64,000 nucleotides of DNA from Aquatica leii (Eukaryota; Arthropoda; Insecta; Coleoptera; Lampyridae): contig CM069432.1 in NCBI GenBank assembly GCA_035610365.1, forward strand, positions 15,438,001 through 15,502,000, given 5' to 3'. Below are positions 34,864-46,811 of the stretch, piece after piece. The notes below the pieces were generated by a model. The model was given only the letters and a program-made list of their open reading frames with translations. It was not told where the DNA came from and ran no database searches. The stretch's first letter is position 1, and each line of letters begins with the position of its first letter. Position numbers and translations under genes: made by a program.

Positions 34864-35922
34864 TGTAACGTCCCGTTAGAGTTCATTACATTAAAATTCA
34901 ATTTTACATTCATTTATTTTTTGCAACTAATATTGCACGTAAATTTATTCAGTTTGACAACGTCGCGTGGTACTTCGGAAGCGTCTGCGTAGTCGACTTG
35001 AGTATTAGCTTAAACTTACACTTCCGTTTGAACAATTTTGCGTAATTCACGTGAGTGATGCGAGGAAGACAAATTTTCTTGATTATGGCGTAAAAACCCA
35101 TGTCATTTAATTTTTATTCATTCCATCTAATTGTTGGTGAGTTTACCTTTATTTTGATATAATTTTTCTATTGAATTCAACATTTTTAGTGATTTCAAAA
35201 TGTTACGCAATATTTAGACAAAGGAAATTGTTTCAAGGCCGTTTCATTTCAATGTAACGTGAGTACAGCATGTCATTCAAAAAACCATTCTAATTATTTA
35301 TATTTAGGGTCTTTTTTTTATTCTGGGGTTTTTCTTTTACTGGATCTTTTATTTTGGTTTTGTCTTTTAATTACTGGATTTTCGCCATTGGATTTATACA
35401 TTGGTTTTATGCTTGCTGGTGTGGTTGGAAATCTACATTCCTTTAGAAGAATTTTATCACTACAACAAAGTATGTGCTAAAGATAGAAGCTATACGATAA
35501 CGTCATATCATGTGGTGAGTCAACTGGAATTAAGTTACATTTTACATTCAAGCAATTAAATTCAGTTATTAAAACTTCTCACTCATAACAAATTAACCGT
35601 TTACTATTTTTGCATTTAATATCAATTAATAATTAGATGTAAGATTTTACGTTTTTATCACCAATTTAAAGGTGGTTGGCGCCCTAATATTTTATTTTAA
35701 ATGTTGTTTTATTTCTAATATGTTTAATTCAAATATTGTTCTTTGTTCTCTAATGTAAATAGTATATTAAGTTATAGTTAATAAATTAACGGAGTTTACG
35801 GCTTTGTATTTATTTTCATTCAAACTCACACCCAGAGTTCTGTGCTTACGATTGCTGCCGTGGTAAATTATTATTTTTACTTTTTATTATACGTTCTTTA
35901 TTCGGAGTAATTTTTGATTACA
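34864..35922 (+). repeat. solo LTR, family S copy B
   Basis: It begins TGTAACGTCCCGTTAGAG and ends TTTTTGATTACA, with ATGT on both sides (34860-34863 and 35923-35926). It is the reverse complement of copies A and C over its whole length, with scattered changes and small indels. No coding content. Confidence 0.88.
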
Positions 35923-35926
35923 ATGT

Positions 35927-36330
35927 GCCAATTCTTTCTCTTAATTTTGTGTCGATGACACCAGGGAACCGTTTCCGGATAGCCTATAAAACAATAGAAA
36001 ATAATCAATTTATTAATTAAGATTAATTATCAAAATTACAATAAAATTGTAAATATGCAATCATCCATCTTCTCAAACTTTTTTGTGTCGTAGACCCCTG
36101 CCATGTTTTTTTGGTTTTGGGTAGACCCCCTACTTACCTGATATTGATTTTTTGTAAATTTCTAACTGTAGTGAACTTTAGTGTTAAAAACTTAAAGTAA
36201 AAACACATGTTAAATTTTATACATTTATTAATTGAATTTAAATTACTCAAAATAAAATTTTGTATCTGTTATATAAAATATACGTAACATAAAATAAACA
36301 TAAAATAAACTAAGCAATAAGTAAATGTTT
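35927..36330. other. 3' flank of hAT element 2
   Basis: At about 36077-36130 the sequence reads TCTCAAACTTTTTTGTGTCG and then TAGACCCCTGCCATG. This resembles the subterminal region of BED-finger hAT elements, whose ends often read CAGTGGTTCTCAAACT. The exact terminus was not found, and no matching right end could be identified. Confidence 0.4.
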
Positions 36331-39300
36331 TTAGTGAGAAGGATGAACCTGATGCTTTAATAATAAATTATCAACATTTGGCGTCAAATTTGTAAGGTTT
36401 AATCTTATATCTCCTCGGCTAATGATGTCCAGTCTGTTTCACTAGGTATGACGATAGAAAGGAAATTATAAATTTCCTCGCTATATTCCATAATACGGGA
36501 TAAGTAACGGGTAGGTTGTTTTGCAGCCAGAATTGCTGATATCCGTTTTTAAATTGAACCTTAAGTTCTTCGTTTGTACTTAGTTCAGTCAGTTCCTCTC
36601 GTATTATGACATTCGTTTCTTCTGTGTCGCCATATGGGTTAATTATCCACGGTGGAATTATTACCATAGTCAAAACATCCTCAAACCTAGTTTCAAAATC
36701 TGAATAGAGGGCATTTAAATGTTGAACGTAGGTTGAAACGTCGTTTTCCTGGAAGCTTCTCTGTGATAAATTGGGGAACTGGAAAAATTCGCCCCGTCCA
36801 ATATTTTGCTTCATTAGTTTAACTCTGGCAAGAAATGCTGATAAAAAGGACTTTGTTTTAATTAAATTTAGACTGTCGCTTTGTAACTGCAAATTAACCA
36901 TATTAAATTTGGTAAACAAATCTGTTAAATAGGCGATGTCTGTTAACCACTTCATTAAATTGTCTTTTAAAATCTCATCTTTAGTATCCAGAAATTCTAA
37001 AATAGTCTCAAAAAGTGCAAAAAATCTTGTCAAACATAAGCCTTTCAGCAGCCAGCGTACTTCAGTTACTACAAGCTTCTAGTAATTTACGAACCTGCAC
37101 GGCCAACTCACTGTAGGATCGAAACCATACCTGTCGAGAGAGGGGAGGTTCAAGTGATTTTATTTTAAAGGGCGCCAGATCTTTTGTTCTTTGCAGAAAT
37201 AGCTCTTGCTAGATCAGCACAGGAGGCTCGAAGCTTGTACAAAATTGTTAAGGTTCGTAAGGCTGGAAGAAACGAAAAAAAGAAACTAAATGGTTAACAA
37301 CAATTGCACTTTAATTACTCTATAAAGATAAATAGATTAAAATTTAAATCAATAACTATTGGGTAGCATGACAGAATAATTTTAGTCCGAGTACAGTTAT
37401 AAGCAGGTACTAGAATATCAGAAGTATCGGCAACTTACACTACACGTAAAACAAAAGTGTAACCACCAGAACATATATAAATCTTCATACGTAAATTACA
37501 TTAACAATGATAATTGACCGTTGACATAATCAGCATGCGATAGTCATTTACTTAAACTAATTGAGTAACAATAATAAGCAACAAATCAATTCGAACGTAC
37601 GATCAGTAAATATAGTTAGTCATGAGTATCACCGTAGCGACAACGAATAATTAAGCAAAAATTGACTTACCAAATTCAGGATTACCTTCAGAAAACGTTT
37701 TCCTACTGGTTTCCTGTAATTAAACTTCCTGAAAATAATCGTGTCTACCTGGCGACTCACAAACTGCAAGTAAAAGAAACATCTAAAAGAAAGTAATAGA
37801 ACCGAAGCTTATCGTATGCTGTTACAATGTATTTTTGTCTACGATGGTATTAATTTATTGCCTCCGAAGAGAAATTCAATCGTATCCGGTACTTAGGCTC
37901 TTCCGAACAAGGTGATATTAATTACTGGTATTAATTGCCTCCGCATCGAAATTCTGCCCTTGTATCGCAGCGTTCTTAGGTCTACAGCTTCGATTATAAT
38001 TTTTCCTTGTAGATTTTAAATTAAGACAAGAACACCCATACTTAGGAGGTAGCACATGGCGCTAACGAAAAGACAAAAATTACCTTTAATCAAAAAAAGA
38101 ACAAAAGCCACTTACCCTGCGTGGATTAAATTAGTTAAAGAATAATACTTTTATTACCCATCGTGTCCAAACACGTGGATGTTTTATGAAAACGATCTTT
38201 AATTCACGCAGACATAGGTTATATCATGAACGATGTTAAAGTCAAAAATGCCCGTATCTCACCGGATATCGTCTACTCAATACGAAGAGACCAACGAGCC
38301 CGATAGATGGCGTCGAGAAATAGAAAAGTAATTTTTAATTAAACCAATATACAGGGTAGTGCATTATAAAAATTTTGCACGTAACACAGTGTGAAGGAGT
38401 AATTGATGAAAGTGTTCGTCATTTTCTTCACACAACTGCGTAAATAACGGCGTATTCAACGCGTTGTTTCGGATTCAGTTTACTGCATCAATGACTAATT
38501 GAAGAGATTCATGCAATGTAGCACTCAAATTTTTAGCAACTAAACGTTGTCGATGGATGACGCAATGTATTGCTAAGACCCCTGACACATTTTGTTTTAA
38601 ATAGCTTACAAATCCACGATAACGTCCAGACATGGCAGGTGTTCCATCTGTAGCTACTGATGCTATATTTGATAAAGGGATTGCTTTTTCAATAAAATAA
38701 TCCTTCAAAACATGAAATATTGATTCACATTTAGTGTCGGTTGTCAAAGTTCTTGCAAAGAGCAGTTCTTCGTAGATTTCTTGATTCATAATAAAACGAA
38801 CATATGCCAATAATGATGCTGCATTACCAGGTAAAGTTGACTCTTCCAGTTGTATAGAAACATGGATCGTTTGCAAATAATTACACAAGAAGCTTTCAAT
38901 ATCAGAACTCATTTCATCAATACGTCTTTCAACAGAATTGTTGCTTAAGGGAATTCTTTTTATGATATCAGATGCAGGTTTGTGTAAAACAGTTTTTAAA
39001 ACCTCTTCAACTACTGGCAAAATTAGCTTCTCTCTGATAGTATGCGGTTTTCCGAATTTTGCTGTAGTAGCGAGATATTGTAAGACTCTCGCAAACCATC
39101 ATCGTTTCTTTGTGACGTCGAAGCGAACATTCTGTCCAGCGTCGGTCTTTTCTGAAATTTATCTTTGAGTGTTTGAAAGTATTTCAAATCTTTATCTGTT
39201 TTATCAGGGTGACATCTTCTCGGAAGAGCTTAGATGGTTTCATAGCGTCATTGCACAAAACTTGCATAAAAGGCACATAGGCAATTGTTTGTCCGACAAT

Positions 39301-39368
39301 GATGGAATGAAGCCAAGTTTCAAATAATCAACACTATACTGTCTACATTTCTTTTTAGATTTGGTCAT
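36331..39368 (-). pseudogene. hAT transposase pseudogene 2 (ZBED5/FAM200-like), split by an LTR
   Basis: The Met at 39368 opens MTKSKKKCRQYSVDYLKLGF, then a BED-type finger with PMCLLCK. Frameshifts follow, and then frame 39020-38475 with SVERRIDEMSSDIE, NIASVATDGTPAMSGRYRGF and VLAIHCVIHRQRLVAKNLS. These are the catalytic Asp region and the HC(V)IHR block of ZBED5/SCAND3/FAM200-type hAT proteins. The frame runs on to CEENDEHFHQLLLHT, where a 1.3-kb family T LTR (37067-38386) interrupts it. It resumes as EVRWLLKGLCLTRFFALFE and continues through 37033-36419. A last shift leads to RGDIRLNLTNLTPNVDNLLL and a stop at 36331. Removing the LTR and one copy of its 4-bp duplication makes the frame continuous. 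Confidence 0.88.
37067..38386 (-). repeat. solo LTR, family T copy 3, nested in hAT 2
   Basis: The reverse strand begins TGTTACGTGCAAAATTTTTA and ends GAAGCTTGTAGTA. CAGT flanks both sides (37063-37066 and 38387-38390). The host frame reads HT at one side and TEVRW at the other, so the duplicated ACTG on the coding strand explains the overlap exactly. At about 1320 bp it is long for a solo LTR. The last two bases are TA, where copy 2 has the canonical CA. No internal sequence and no ORF. Confidence 0.88.
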
Positions 39369-39875
39369 GGCATCAGTCATGTGTGGGAAAAACTAATCTA
39401 TTTAAATAAGACAAAGTCCAGCAGCTGTATATTAAAAAATCAAAGTTAAATTTAAATCGTATGGTTTTAGATTTTATGGCAGGCATAGGCGTACAGCCAT
39501 TATAAATGAATGTGAGGAGGGGAATGTTATGAATATTATTTAAGGTTTTGATATGATGGAACTTTAAGGACATTCGAAAGAAGCATTACAAAAATGTTAA
39601 AATACGAATAATAATAACAAATTGTTATACAATTTATCTCTACGTACATTCAACTGTCATGTGTAAAAATTCACTGGTTCCACTTTAGCAATAATACAAA
39701 ATTTTAATTTTAATATAGAGAAGTATGTACAGTGGAATATCTACAATCCAAACTTCCGTAATCCGAACATTCCAGTAATCCAAACTGGCCCACAGTGTAA
39801 CGACCACTGGACAAAAGTACATTTTTTACTTTTTTTATGAAGTTATTTGGTTAGATATATGTATTTATAAAAATA
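39369..39875. other. spacer with a Tigger-like terminal motif
   Basis: At 39730-39796, after a TA, the sequence reads CAGTGGAATATCTACAATCC and continues with TTCCGTAATCCGAACATTCC. This closely resembles the terminal inverted repeat of Tigger/pogo-type elements. No partner end was found, so it is probably an isolated remnant. Confidence 0.45.
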
Positions 39876-39906
39876 CTAGCGGCCCGTCCCGGCTTCGCAC
39901 GGGTAG
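39876..39906 (-). other. Helitron 3' terminal hairpin and CTAG end
   Basis: On the reverse strand a stem formed by CCCG and its complement around GCGAAGC-type loops ends 3-5 bases before CTAG at 39879-39876. Helitrons terminate in CTRR and insert between A and T. The flanking base on the reverse strand is T, as expected. Confidence 0.8.
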
Positions 39907-39987
39907 ACATAAATAGGTACAGATATTTAACTTATAAGCATGCTAATTAAAACGACTATGAATCACTAAATTTAAAAAAATGTATGT

Positions 39988-41599
39988 TTATCTTAAAGCC
40001 TCCCTGTACACTACGTTGGCTGTGGTATTTGTTGGTGGCAACAAAACGTATTGATTTTCAGGAGATCCTACTCGAGAAAGTGCCACATACAATTGCCCGT
40101 GGGAAAAGCACTCTTTCCTTAAGTCGATACTAACTATGGAAAAAGTTTGTCCCTGGGATTTATTTATTGTTAGAGCAAAGGATGTTTTTAAAGGGAACTG
40201 TAACCTTTTAAAAGATATGGGCAAATCAGTTGGTATCATCGGGATCCGCGGGACCCGTAATGATAGTTGCTACAATCACATTATCTCTTAATTCTTTGAT
40301 CAATAGTCTTCTACCATTACACATATTGGGAGGGCTTAAATTTCTTAAAAGCATAACAGGCGTACCTATTTTTAATTTTAGTTCATGAGGTGGCAAGCCA
40401 GCAGGATTAAGGGAATTTAAAAATTCCTGTGGGTAGTGCACTGTATCTTCGATGTTGCACACGGTGTCAACAGATTTGTAACACTTAAAATCACCTGGTA
40501 CTTTTTCAATAATAATTTTGTTTATCTCATTTACTGAGTCGTTTCTGGGTGACAATATCGCTCTCGAACAGAGCCAATGGAAATTTCTTACTGTAAGATT
40601 GTTGATGTCGGGATAGATTGTGTCTATAAGAATTTCTAGACTGTGAACAGTTTGAGTCAATTCAATATCCAACAGTACTTGGGAGCTGTTTGCAATTGGA
40701 GTAATAAATTTTCCGTCTCCTAATTTAAGTATATTTTCTGAGAAATTACCACCGCGGTTATTGCATAAATGTGCTCTCATATTCGTGCGCAAATTGAGAG
40801 TTTTAATTGATAGCCACAAAGGTGATAATTTGAGGCACGCTTTAATAACGTCGGCACGTGTACCTTTTGTTACAACTGGTAGAGTTTAGCGAAAGTCTCC
40901 AGCAAAAACAAAAGTTACGCCACCCGATTCGGAGAAGGTAATCCAAAGTCTCTTAAACTTTTTTCATTTAATTCTAAAAGTTTGTTTTCGATTTGTATTA
41001 AAGCTTTGTTATATACATCATAATTGGAACCTCGTTCTTGGGCTATATGTCTGATGTCTTCACACAAATCATCTTTAAACGTGTCCCATAATTTGAAAGG
41101 TTCCGAGGGAAAACAAAATAATAATATTACCACAAACAACTCTCGAAGCCGTAACGGACATTGAGAAAGTGGTTTCCCATTGGTTATCATCTTCTAGCAA
41201 ACCCCTATCTCGGCAAGCGGCTTGGTAAGTTTCTTTAACAACTCCGTCAACGGTTTTTAAATCTTGGAACGATGTTGGGCCACGTACATGATGAAGCAGT
41301 ATCCTGAGATAAAAACACTCTTGACTGGGAAGGATGTATACTCTGTATACTCTTCCCAGTGCCGCATCTTTTTTTATACCGGGATGTCCAACTACTTCTT
41401 GGCCACGTTTCCTTCTAGAAAATTTATTGTTAGCCCATGTATAATAATGAGGAACTTCGTGATAGAGTAGTGTTTTAGCAAAATCATCACTGTGGCATAG
41501 GTCAAAAAACGCCGTAAGTGTCGTTTTTGGTGGATTTTGCGCTATATTTTGCATATTTTCCGCTGAGAAGTACACTCGTTGTCCATTCTCTAGGTGTAC
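39988..41599 (-). pseudogene. Helitron helicase (PIF1-like) part
   Basis: The piece next to the LTR (41599-41075) contains LENGQRVYFS, TLTAFFDLCHSDDFAKTLLY, RVYRVYILPSQECFYLR and LHHVRGPTSFQDLKTVDGV. Frame 41190-40915 ends KSLRDFGLPSPNR. The next readable helicase block is VTFVFAGDFR followed by TLPVVTKGTRAD (one TAA replaces Gln), then 40819-40226, and finally 40239-39988 with FALTINKSQGQTF and LYVALSRV. The roughly 140 residues normally between SPNR and AGDFRQ, which include Walker A and Walker B, are absent. The helicase core was therefore deleted. Confidence 0.82.
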
Positions 41600-42678
41600 T
41601 GTAATAAAAAAGTAAAAATACATTTAATAAAAGTAAAAATAATATAACCACGGCAAGCAATCGTTGGCATAGACATCAAGGTAATGGGTTGAATCGAAAT
41701 AATTACAAAGACGTGAACTCCGTTAATTTATTAACTATACTTAACTAACTATTTACATTAAAGAACAATGAACAATAATTGAATTAAACATATTTAGAAT
41801 AAAACAGTATTTAAAATAAAATATTGGACGCCAACCACGTTACGTGATAAATAAAAAGCGTAAAATCTTACACATAATAAGTAATTAATATTAAATCGTC
41901 GATTAAATGCAAATGTCGTGAACGTTTGATTTGTTATCGAGGGAACAGTTTTAATAAAACAACTCAACTATTTGATGCAGTATCTTAATTTTAGTTGACT
42001 CACCAGGTGTAGTATAACGTTATCGGATATCTTCTATTTTTAGCACATACTTTGTTCTTGTGATAAAATTCTTCAACAGGAATGTAGATGTCAAAACACA
42101 CCAATCAGCATGAATCATCAATGTATAATAAACTTCATTAACGATAATTCTTTAATTCAACGACAAAACCAAAATAAAGGATCCAGAATAAAAAATCCAA
42201 TGAAAAGGAAAAAGATCCAATGAAAAATAAAAAAGAAAAAGACCCTAAATACAAATAATTAGAATAGTTTTTAAATGACATCATCTACTTACGTTGCATT
42301 TACACTTAGCAACGGTCTTCAAAACAAATTTCCTTTGTCTTACAATTGCGTAACATTGTGAAATCACTAAAAATGTTGAATTCAATAGAAAAATTATATC
42401 AGAATAAAGGTAAACTCACCAATAATTAGATGGAATGAATAAAAATTAAATTGCATGGGTTTTTACGCCATAATCAAGAAAATTTTGTCTTTCTCGCATC
42501 ACACACGTGAACTCGCAAGAAGCTCACACGGAAGTGGCGCTTAACCTTCAAACCTTCAAGTCGGTTAAAACAACGCGACGTTGTCAAACTTAATAAATTT
42601 AAGTGCAATATTAGTTGCAAAAAATAAATGAATGTAAAATTGAATTTTAATTGTAATGAACTTAAACGGGACGTTACA
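41600..42678 (-). repeat. solo LTR, family S copy C, nested in the Helitron
   Basis: The plus strand begins TGTAATAAAAAAGTAAAAAT and ends AAACGGGACGTTACA. GTAC flanks both sides (41596-41599 and 42679-42682). Across the insertion the Helitron frame reads HPTVVHLAVH then LENGQRVYF once one GTAC is removed, matching the usual Helitron sequence at this point. This fixes both ends at base level. Confidence 0.92.
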
Positions 42679-42682
42679 GTAC

Positions 42683-44483
42683 TGCTAGGTGTACTACGGT
42701 AGGGTGTATGTCATGTATAGGAAACTCTAATATCCTCCACACTGCTTCAGATGTACTTATGTACCGGCCGTTCAAATAATTTTCAACTTCATCGTGAGCA
42801 TTTCTGACACTGAAAGTTGCTTGATTCGATCCTTTGTTAATGTATTTACATATGTATTTTATGGCTTGTACGGAATGACAATATTCAACATTAATATGAG
42901 CATTAAAAGATCAACATAGTATTGGGGAATATGGAAGGATTCATCTGTTGTCTATATTAACCGTACGCCCTCGGACATTCAATGTAGCAATCTGCCCTCC
43001 GTTGTTGATATCGCGTCGTCCATAAACGGGATACCCATCCTCACCGGTCTGGGTTTCAGTCACGAAACGTCGTGGATATTTTTTTGTACATATCCCATTT
43101 TTCATGCACGGAGAAGTCAAATTATCTTGTCCACATGGTGCATGTACGATATTCTTTGTGACTATCTCAAATAATACTGGGTCTTCGTCTTTATTAGGTA
43201 GTTCGGCAACTATTATTTCATCAATTTCATCTGGTTGTATTTTTGAGTCCAGCCAAAGTAACATAAGACAATGCGGCAATTCTCTTTTTTGCCACTCAAC
43301 AGTAAGCATGTAACATTTAACTGGCCCAAAAATCGCGTCTTTTATTAATATTTGTATCATTTTCTTCATTTTTAAGTGAAACACTCGAGCTATTATGTCA
43401 TGCCGGTCGAAAGACCGCTGACCGGGAAAAAGTTCCTGTTTTATTTCTTGCCAATTTGGATTACAGGTGAAAGTTACGAAAAGATCTGGCCTTCCATAAT
43501 TGCGCACGTATGTCATTGCATCTTGTGTCTTTTCGTGGAGATACCTTGGAGACCCAGTAAATGATGACGACAAGATGACATGCTGTCCGATATTAGCTGC
43601 AATTACGCTTGCGTCTTGGTTTAAAGCATCCCTTAAATGAATATAGTCATCCGCTCTAAGCTTTTGTTGGTTTCGGGAAATAAAATTTAACCTTTCGGAA
43701 ATCATCTTCGCCATCATATCCACACAATATTGATTAAACAAATCTTTGTAATAATGGAGTGCATTAAAACAGTTGGCCCTAATCATTAAACGGTATGCAT
43801 AATATTGCATACATGACACAATCTTATTTCTTGAGGAATGCTGCTGAGGAATAGTTAAATAATATCTATCGTCTCCTGATGCAAACATCAACGGATATTG
43901 TAGCGGATCATATGCACGATGTAATTCCGACACTCGTTTTAGTTGTCCGTCTCTACCGTGCAGTACTATATCCCTGGGCCCTTTGTCTTCATCGACCAAG
44001 AGAACGACCACTTCATTTATTGAAGGGGCGTTATATCTTCCTCTGTGTTCTGTCTGGGGTGTGCAATCAGAGTAAATGATCAATTTCAAACTCTCGGGGG
44101 TATTGAGTTCAATACTATGTTTAAAACTTCGTATGTAAACATTGTGGCTATTCAACATGGTCTGCAATTCGTTTATCAAATCTAGTTTTAGCATGGGGGC
44201 CATGTTTGATCGCAATGATAGCTGATCAGCATCGGAAATAAAATATATCTGCAAAAATTGGGGACTTTGTCCTGATGGCGGTAAAAGGCTACCTATGAGA
44301 TGATAAACTTGTCCTTCCATCTTAAAGGTAGGCATAAAATGTCCCTCCCTAATTTCTTTTGCCCTAAAGGAAGTCATTTGAAAAGGGCTATTGTATCTGC
44401 GTACGTTATTCAAAAAATGCGCGGATAGTGTATGATTATTTGTCAAAAGACTTTTAATTGGTTCTGGTGGCTCATCAAAATAT
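42683..44483 (-). pseudogene. Helitron Rep (HUH) domain part
   Basis: The main frame (44446-42941, about 500 codons) reads HTLSAHFLNNVRRYNSPFQM, LVTFTCNPNWQEI-like blocks (FVTFTCNPNWQEIKQELFPG) and VKCYMLTVEWQKRELPHCLM. The last corresponds to the HUH motif, but the second His is replaced: LPHCLML instead of LPHAHIL. After a stop at 42941 the frame continues as AHINVEYCHSVQAIKYICKY, where the two catalytic Tyr positions of the Y2 motif remain, and then FSVRNAHDEVENYLNGRYIS up to the LTR insertion. The loss of the metal-binding His and the internal stop make it inactive. Confidence 0.87.
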
Positions 44484-44485
44484 TA

Positions 44486-46059
44486 GTGTAGATAGTGTAG
44501 ATGTAGATAATAAATGCCTAGCAAGGTCGTAAATAAGTAAATATTGACACACATACATATTTATTTAAGTGACCGCCCAAATATGTAGTTTAATTCCAAA
44601 ATAATTTTTTTTAATATGTTTCCTATATGTAAACATTTAAACTCTATGAAAATAACACTAATTCACTATAATTTGTGTAATAAACTACCAGTTTATATTT
44701 TTTTATATGTTTTCGTAGCACTTTCCTTTTCAAGATTCAGGAAACGAATAATCGTATTTGTCTCACATTCGTATTTATAGAGTGACCAGAGAGAAGATAT
44801 ATATAGAGGGGAATCTCCTGTATATAAACTTGGAACACAGTTTATGGCGCCCTACAACGGTTGTGGGGAAAACAAATAGCGCGAATTTTAAACTTAATGT
44901 GTGGGTGTGGGTAGCACCCATTATTATTACAATAGTTTATTTTGAATGTTTTCTTGTTTTTGAAAGAATAGTTATGAAAATTGTCACTTTTTATAATTAT
45001 GCGTTAAAAAAAGTGACTTATTTTATATAACATTTTTATTTGCACAAATACAATATAAATAACTTCCAGTTTCATTCGAATCAACACCGTGTGAATATTG
45101 TAACAACTTTTCTTTAAAACGAATATGAAAACCTTCAGTTTTTAAATAGTAATAAACGTTAGAATCAAACACGTGTAAAAATAACTTGCATTATTTAGTC
45201 GATTTTATTCGAGAAATGCAATTCAGCGTTTTTAGCCTTCAAGGTACGAAAAAGAGGGAAATAAAATTTGCTGTATTTGTATTTTTTACCGATAATTATT
45301 ACATAGTGGCCTCTAACGGTTGTGGGGAAAAGTTAAAACGTTATTCCTTTTCTCTCAATTGAAGTTTCTCGTCTACAAATAGTTAGTTTATGTAGAGTGA
45401 CGAATTGAACAAGTCAGTGCAAGTTCGCGAAGCTCTGAGACTGCGCGCATGCTTGTAACAAGATGATACTGGTATATCAGTATGTGCAGATTTTTACAAG
45501 TTCAAAATGTATTGCGACCACAAAGCGAATGCCTACATCTTACAACTTACACAATTTTATAAACATATATAATAAATTTTTTACTTCATAGGTACTTTTA
45601 TAAATAGTGTATATGTCTTTATATTATAAGATAGTATAATGTAAGTAAACAGGTACTATCAGTGTATGTTGAAATATACTATCGTGAAAACCCCATTTTC
45701 ATTTCATGGACCCCCAATTTTTTTTCGCTGACGTAGATCCTTTGCAGGTTGTCATAGACTTCTGGAGGTCGATATATACCACTTTCGGAATCGCTGCTAT
45801 ACAGTATACACCCAACAAATTAACATTCTAAGAAACATTCTAAAAACAGAAATAAATCAATTTATTTATATTTGTTTTTCAGTTGAAATACACAAATGTG
45901 ATTATACTTATAAGATTGATAAAATAAAGTACATTTTACTCGAAGTGTTATGTTTATTTCATTAAAACTTCAAAATGCGTGTAAACATATATTAAAAATA
46001 CTAAATTTTTTCTTTGATCCTCATTGCTCAAATGCAAATGCTTAAACAAATTAAGACCT
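44486..46059. other. AT-rich stretch; minor repeats; possible hAT terminus
   Basis: Two similar blocks, around 44846-44875 and 45306-45335, share AACGGTTGTGGGGAAAA. Near 45690-45790 a segment with CATGGACCCCCAATTTTTTT and CTTCTGGAGGTCGATATATA resembles subterminal hAT sequence like that at 36080-36130 and may be the 3' end of the hAT fragment to its right. A forward open frame at 44758-45030 has no recognisable domain. Confidence 0.35.
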
Positions 46060-46811
46060 AATTTAATCTCATACATAAACAATCATCAAAAAAATTTGCA
46101 ACTGTTTTGTGATCGGTCTGTGGAATTTCTTTGGATGCTAGTAATGAGCTTTTTCTGGTTCTAGTTCAGATAATTTACCAACTACAAAATTTGCTATATA
46201 TGGACCTCTGCTATCGGTTGTTTCATCAACCGAAGTCCAAATGTAATGGCCCCCAATGTCATTCCTTATTGTCTGTATTTTCTATAAAAGGTAAACCAGC
46301 ATTTTGAAAACTATTAATACTTTAATTAAACTGCTTACCGATTGGTAACACATGTGTAAATAATTTTTTCTTAAAGTTGATTCATCTGGAACAACTTGTT
46401 CGGTGTATTTTCGAGGAAATGGCGAAAATTGATATTATCAAGCTTTTTAAGAGGAATTTGAGCGGACACCAATGCTTCGCACAAATCTAGAGAAAAAGTT
46501 GTTTTTGTTGGGTCAGGTTTATTCTGTTGATCTTCTATAACGTTTTTTAACAACGGTTGATTCATAGTTTTTTTTAATATTTTTTAAATGTAAACCGCTA
46601 CCCAAGTGTTGTTTTACATAGTACTTTTTAGTAGCACCGATCTGAAATAATACATATACTAGTAATTAAAAGCATTTGAATTAAGATAATACAAACTTAC
46701 TGATTTGGAACAAACTTGACAACAAAGGGTTTCCCCGTCGGTTGTTAAATTATTGTTAAATTTACTCCACTTGTAATAATTTTCAAATTTTGATTGTTTA
46801 TTAGGTTGCAT
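46060..46811 (-). pseudogene. hAT transposase fragment 3 (CGBP1-like N-terminus) with an intron
   Basis: The Met at 46811 opens MQPNKQSKFENYYKW, leading to a BED-type finger with CCQVC. At 46700-46642 lies a 59-bp GT-AG intron (GTAAGT...TTTCAG). The finger continues in frame as IGATKKYYVKQH and GSGLHLKN. An extra A then shifts the frame to MNQPLLKNVIEDQQNKPDPT and PLKKLDNINFRHFLEN (46565-46371). Farther left, pieces such as GGHYIWTSVDETTDSRGPYI remain in other frames. This matches CGG-repeat-binding-protein-1-like hAT proteins. The catalytic C-terminus is missing or unreadable. Confidence 0.72.

Larger units (their letters stand above)
39876..44483 (-). mobile_element. Helitron, 5'-truncated and disrupted
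   Basis: The reverse strand encodes a Rep/helicase protein from about 44483 down to 39988 and ends with a classic Helitron 3' terminus. A GC-rich hairpin (CCCGTGCGAAGCCGGGACGG) is followed by CCGCTAG, with the next base T (39875). The 5' end is missing: the Rep frame enters abruptly as FDEPPEPIKSLLTNNH after a stop and an unrelated TAGTGTAGAT-type microsatellite. A family S solo LTR is inserted at 41600-42678. No autonomous activity is possible. Confidence 0.85.

Noticed and set aside
44758-45030. Forward 90-codon frame with a hydrophobic C-terminus
   Set aside because: No promoter, homology or context; composition follows the local T-richness.
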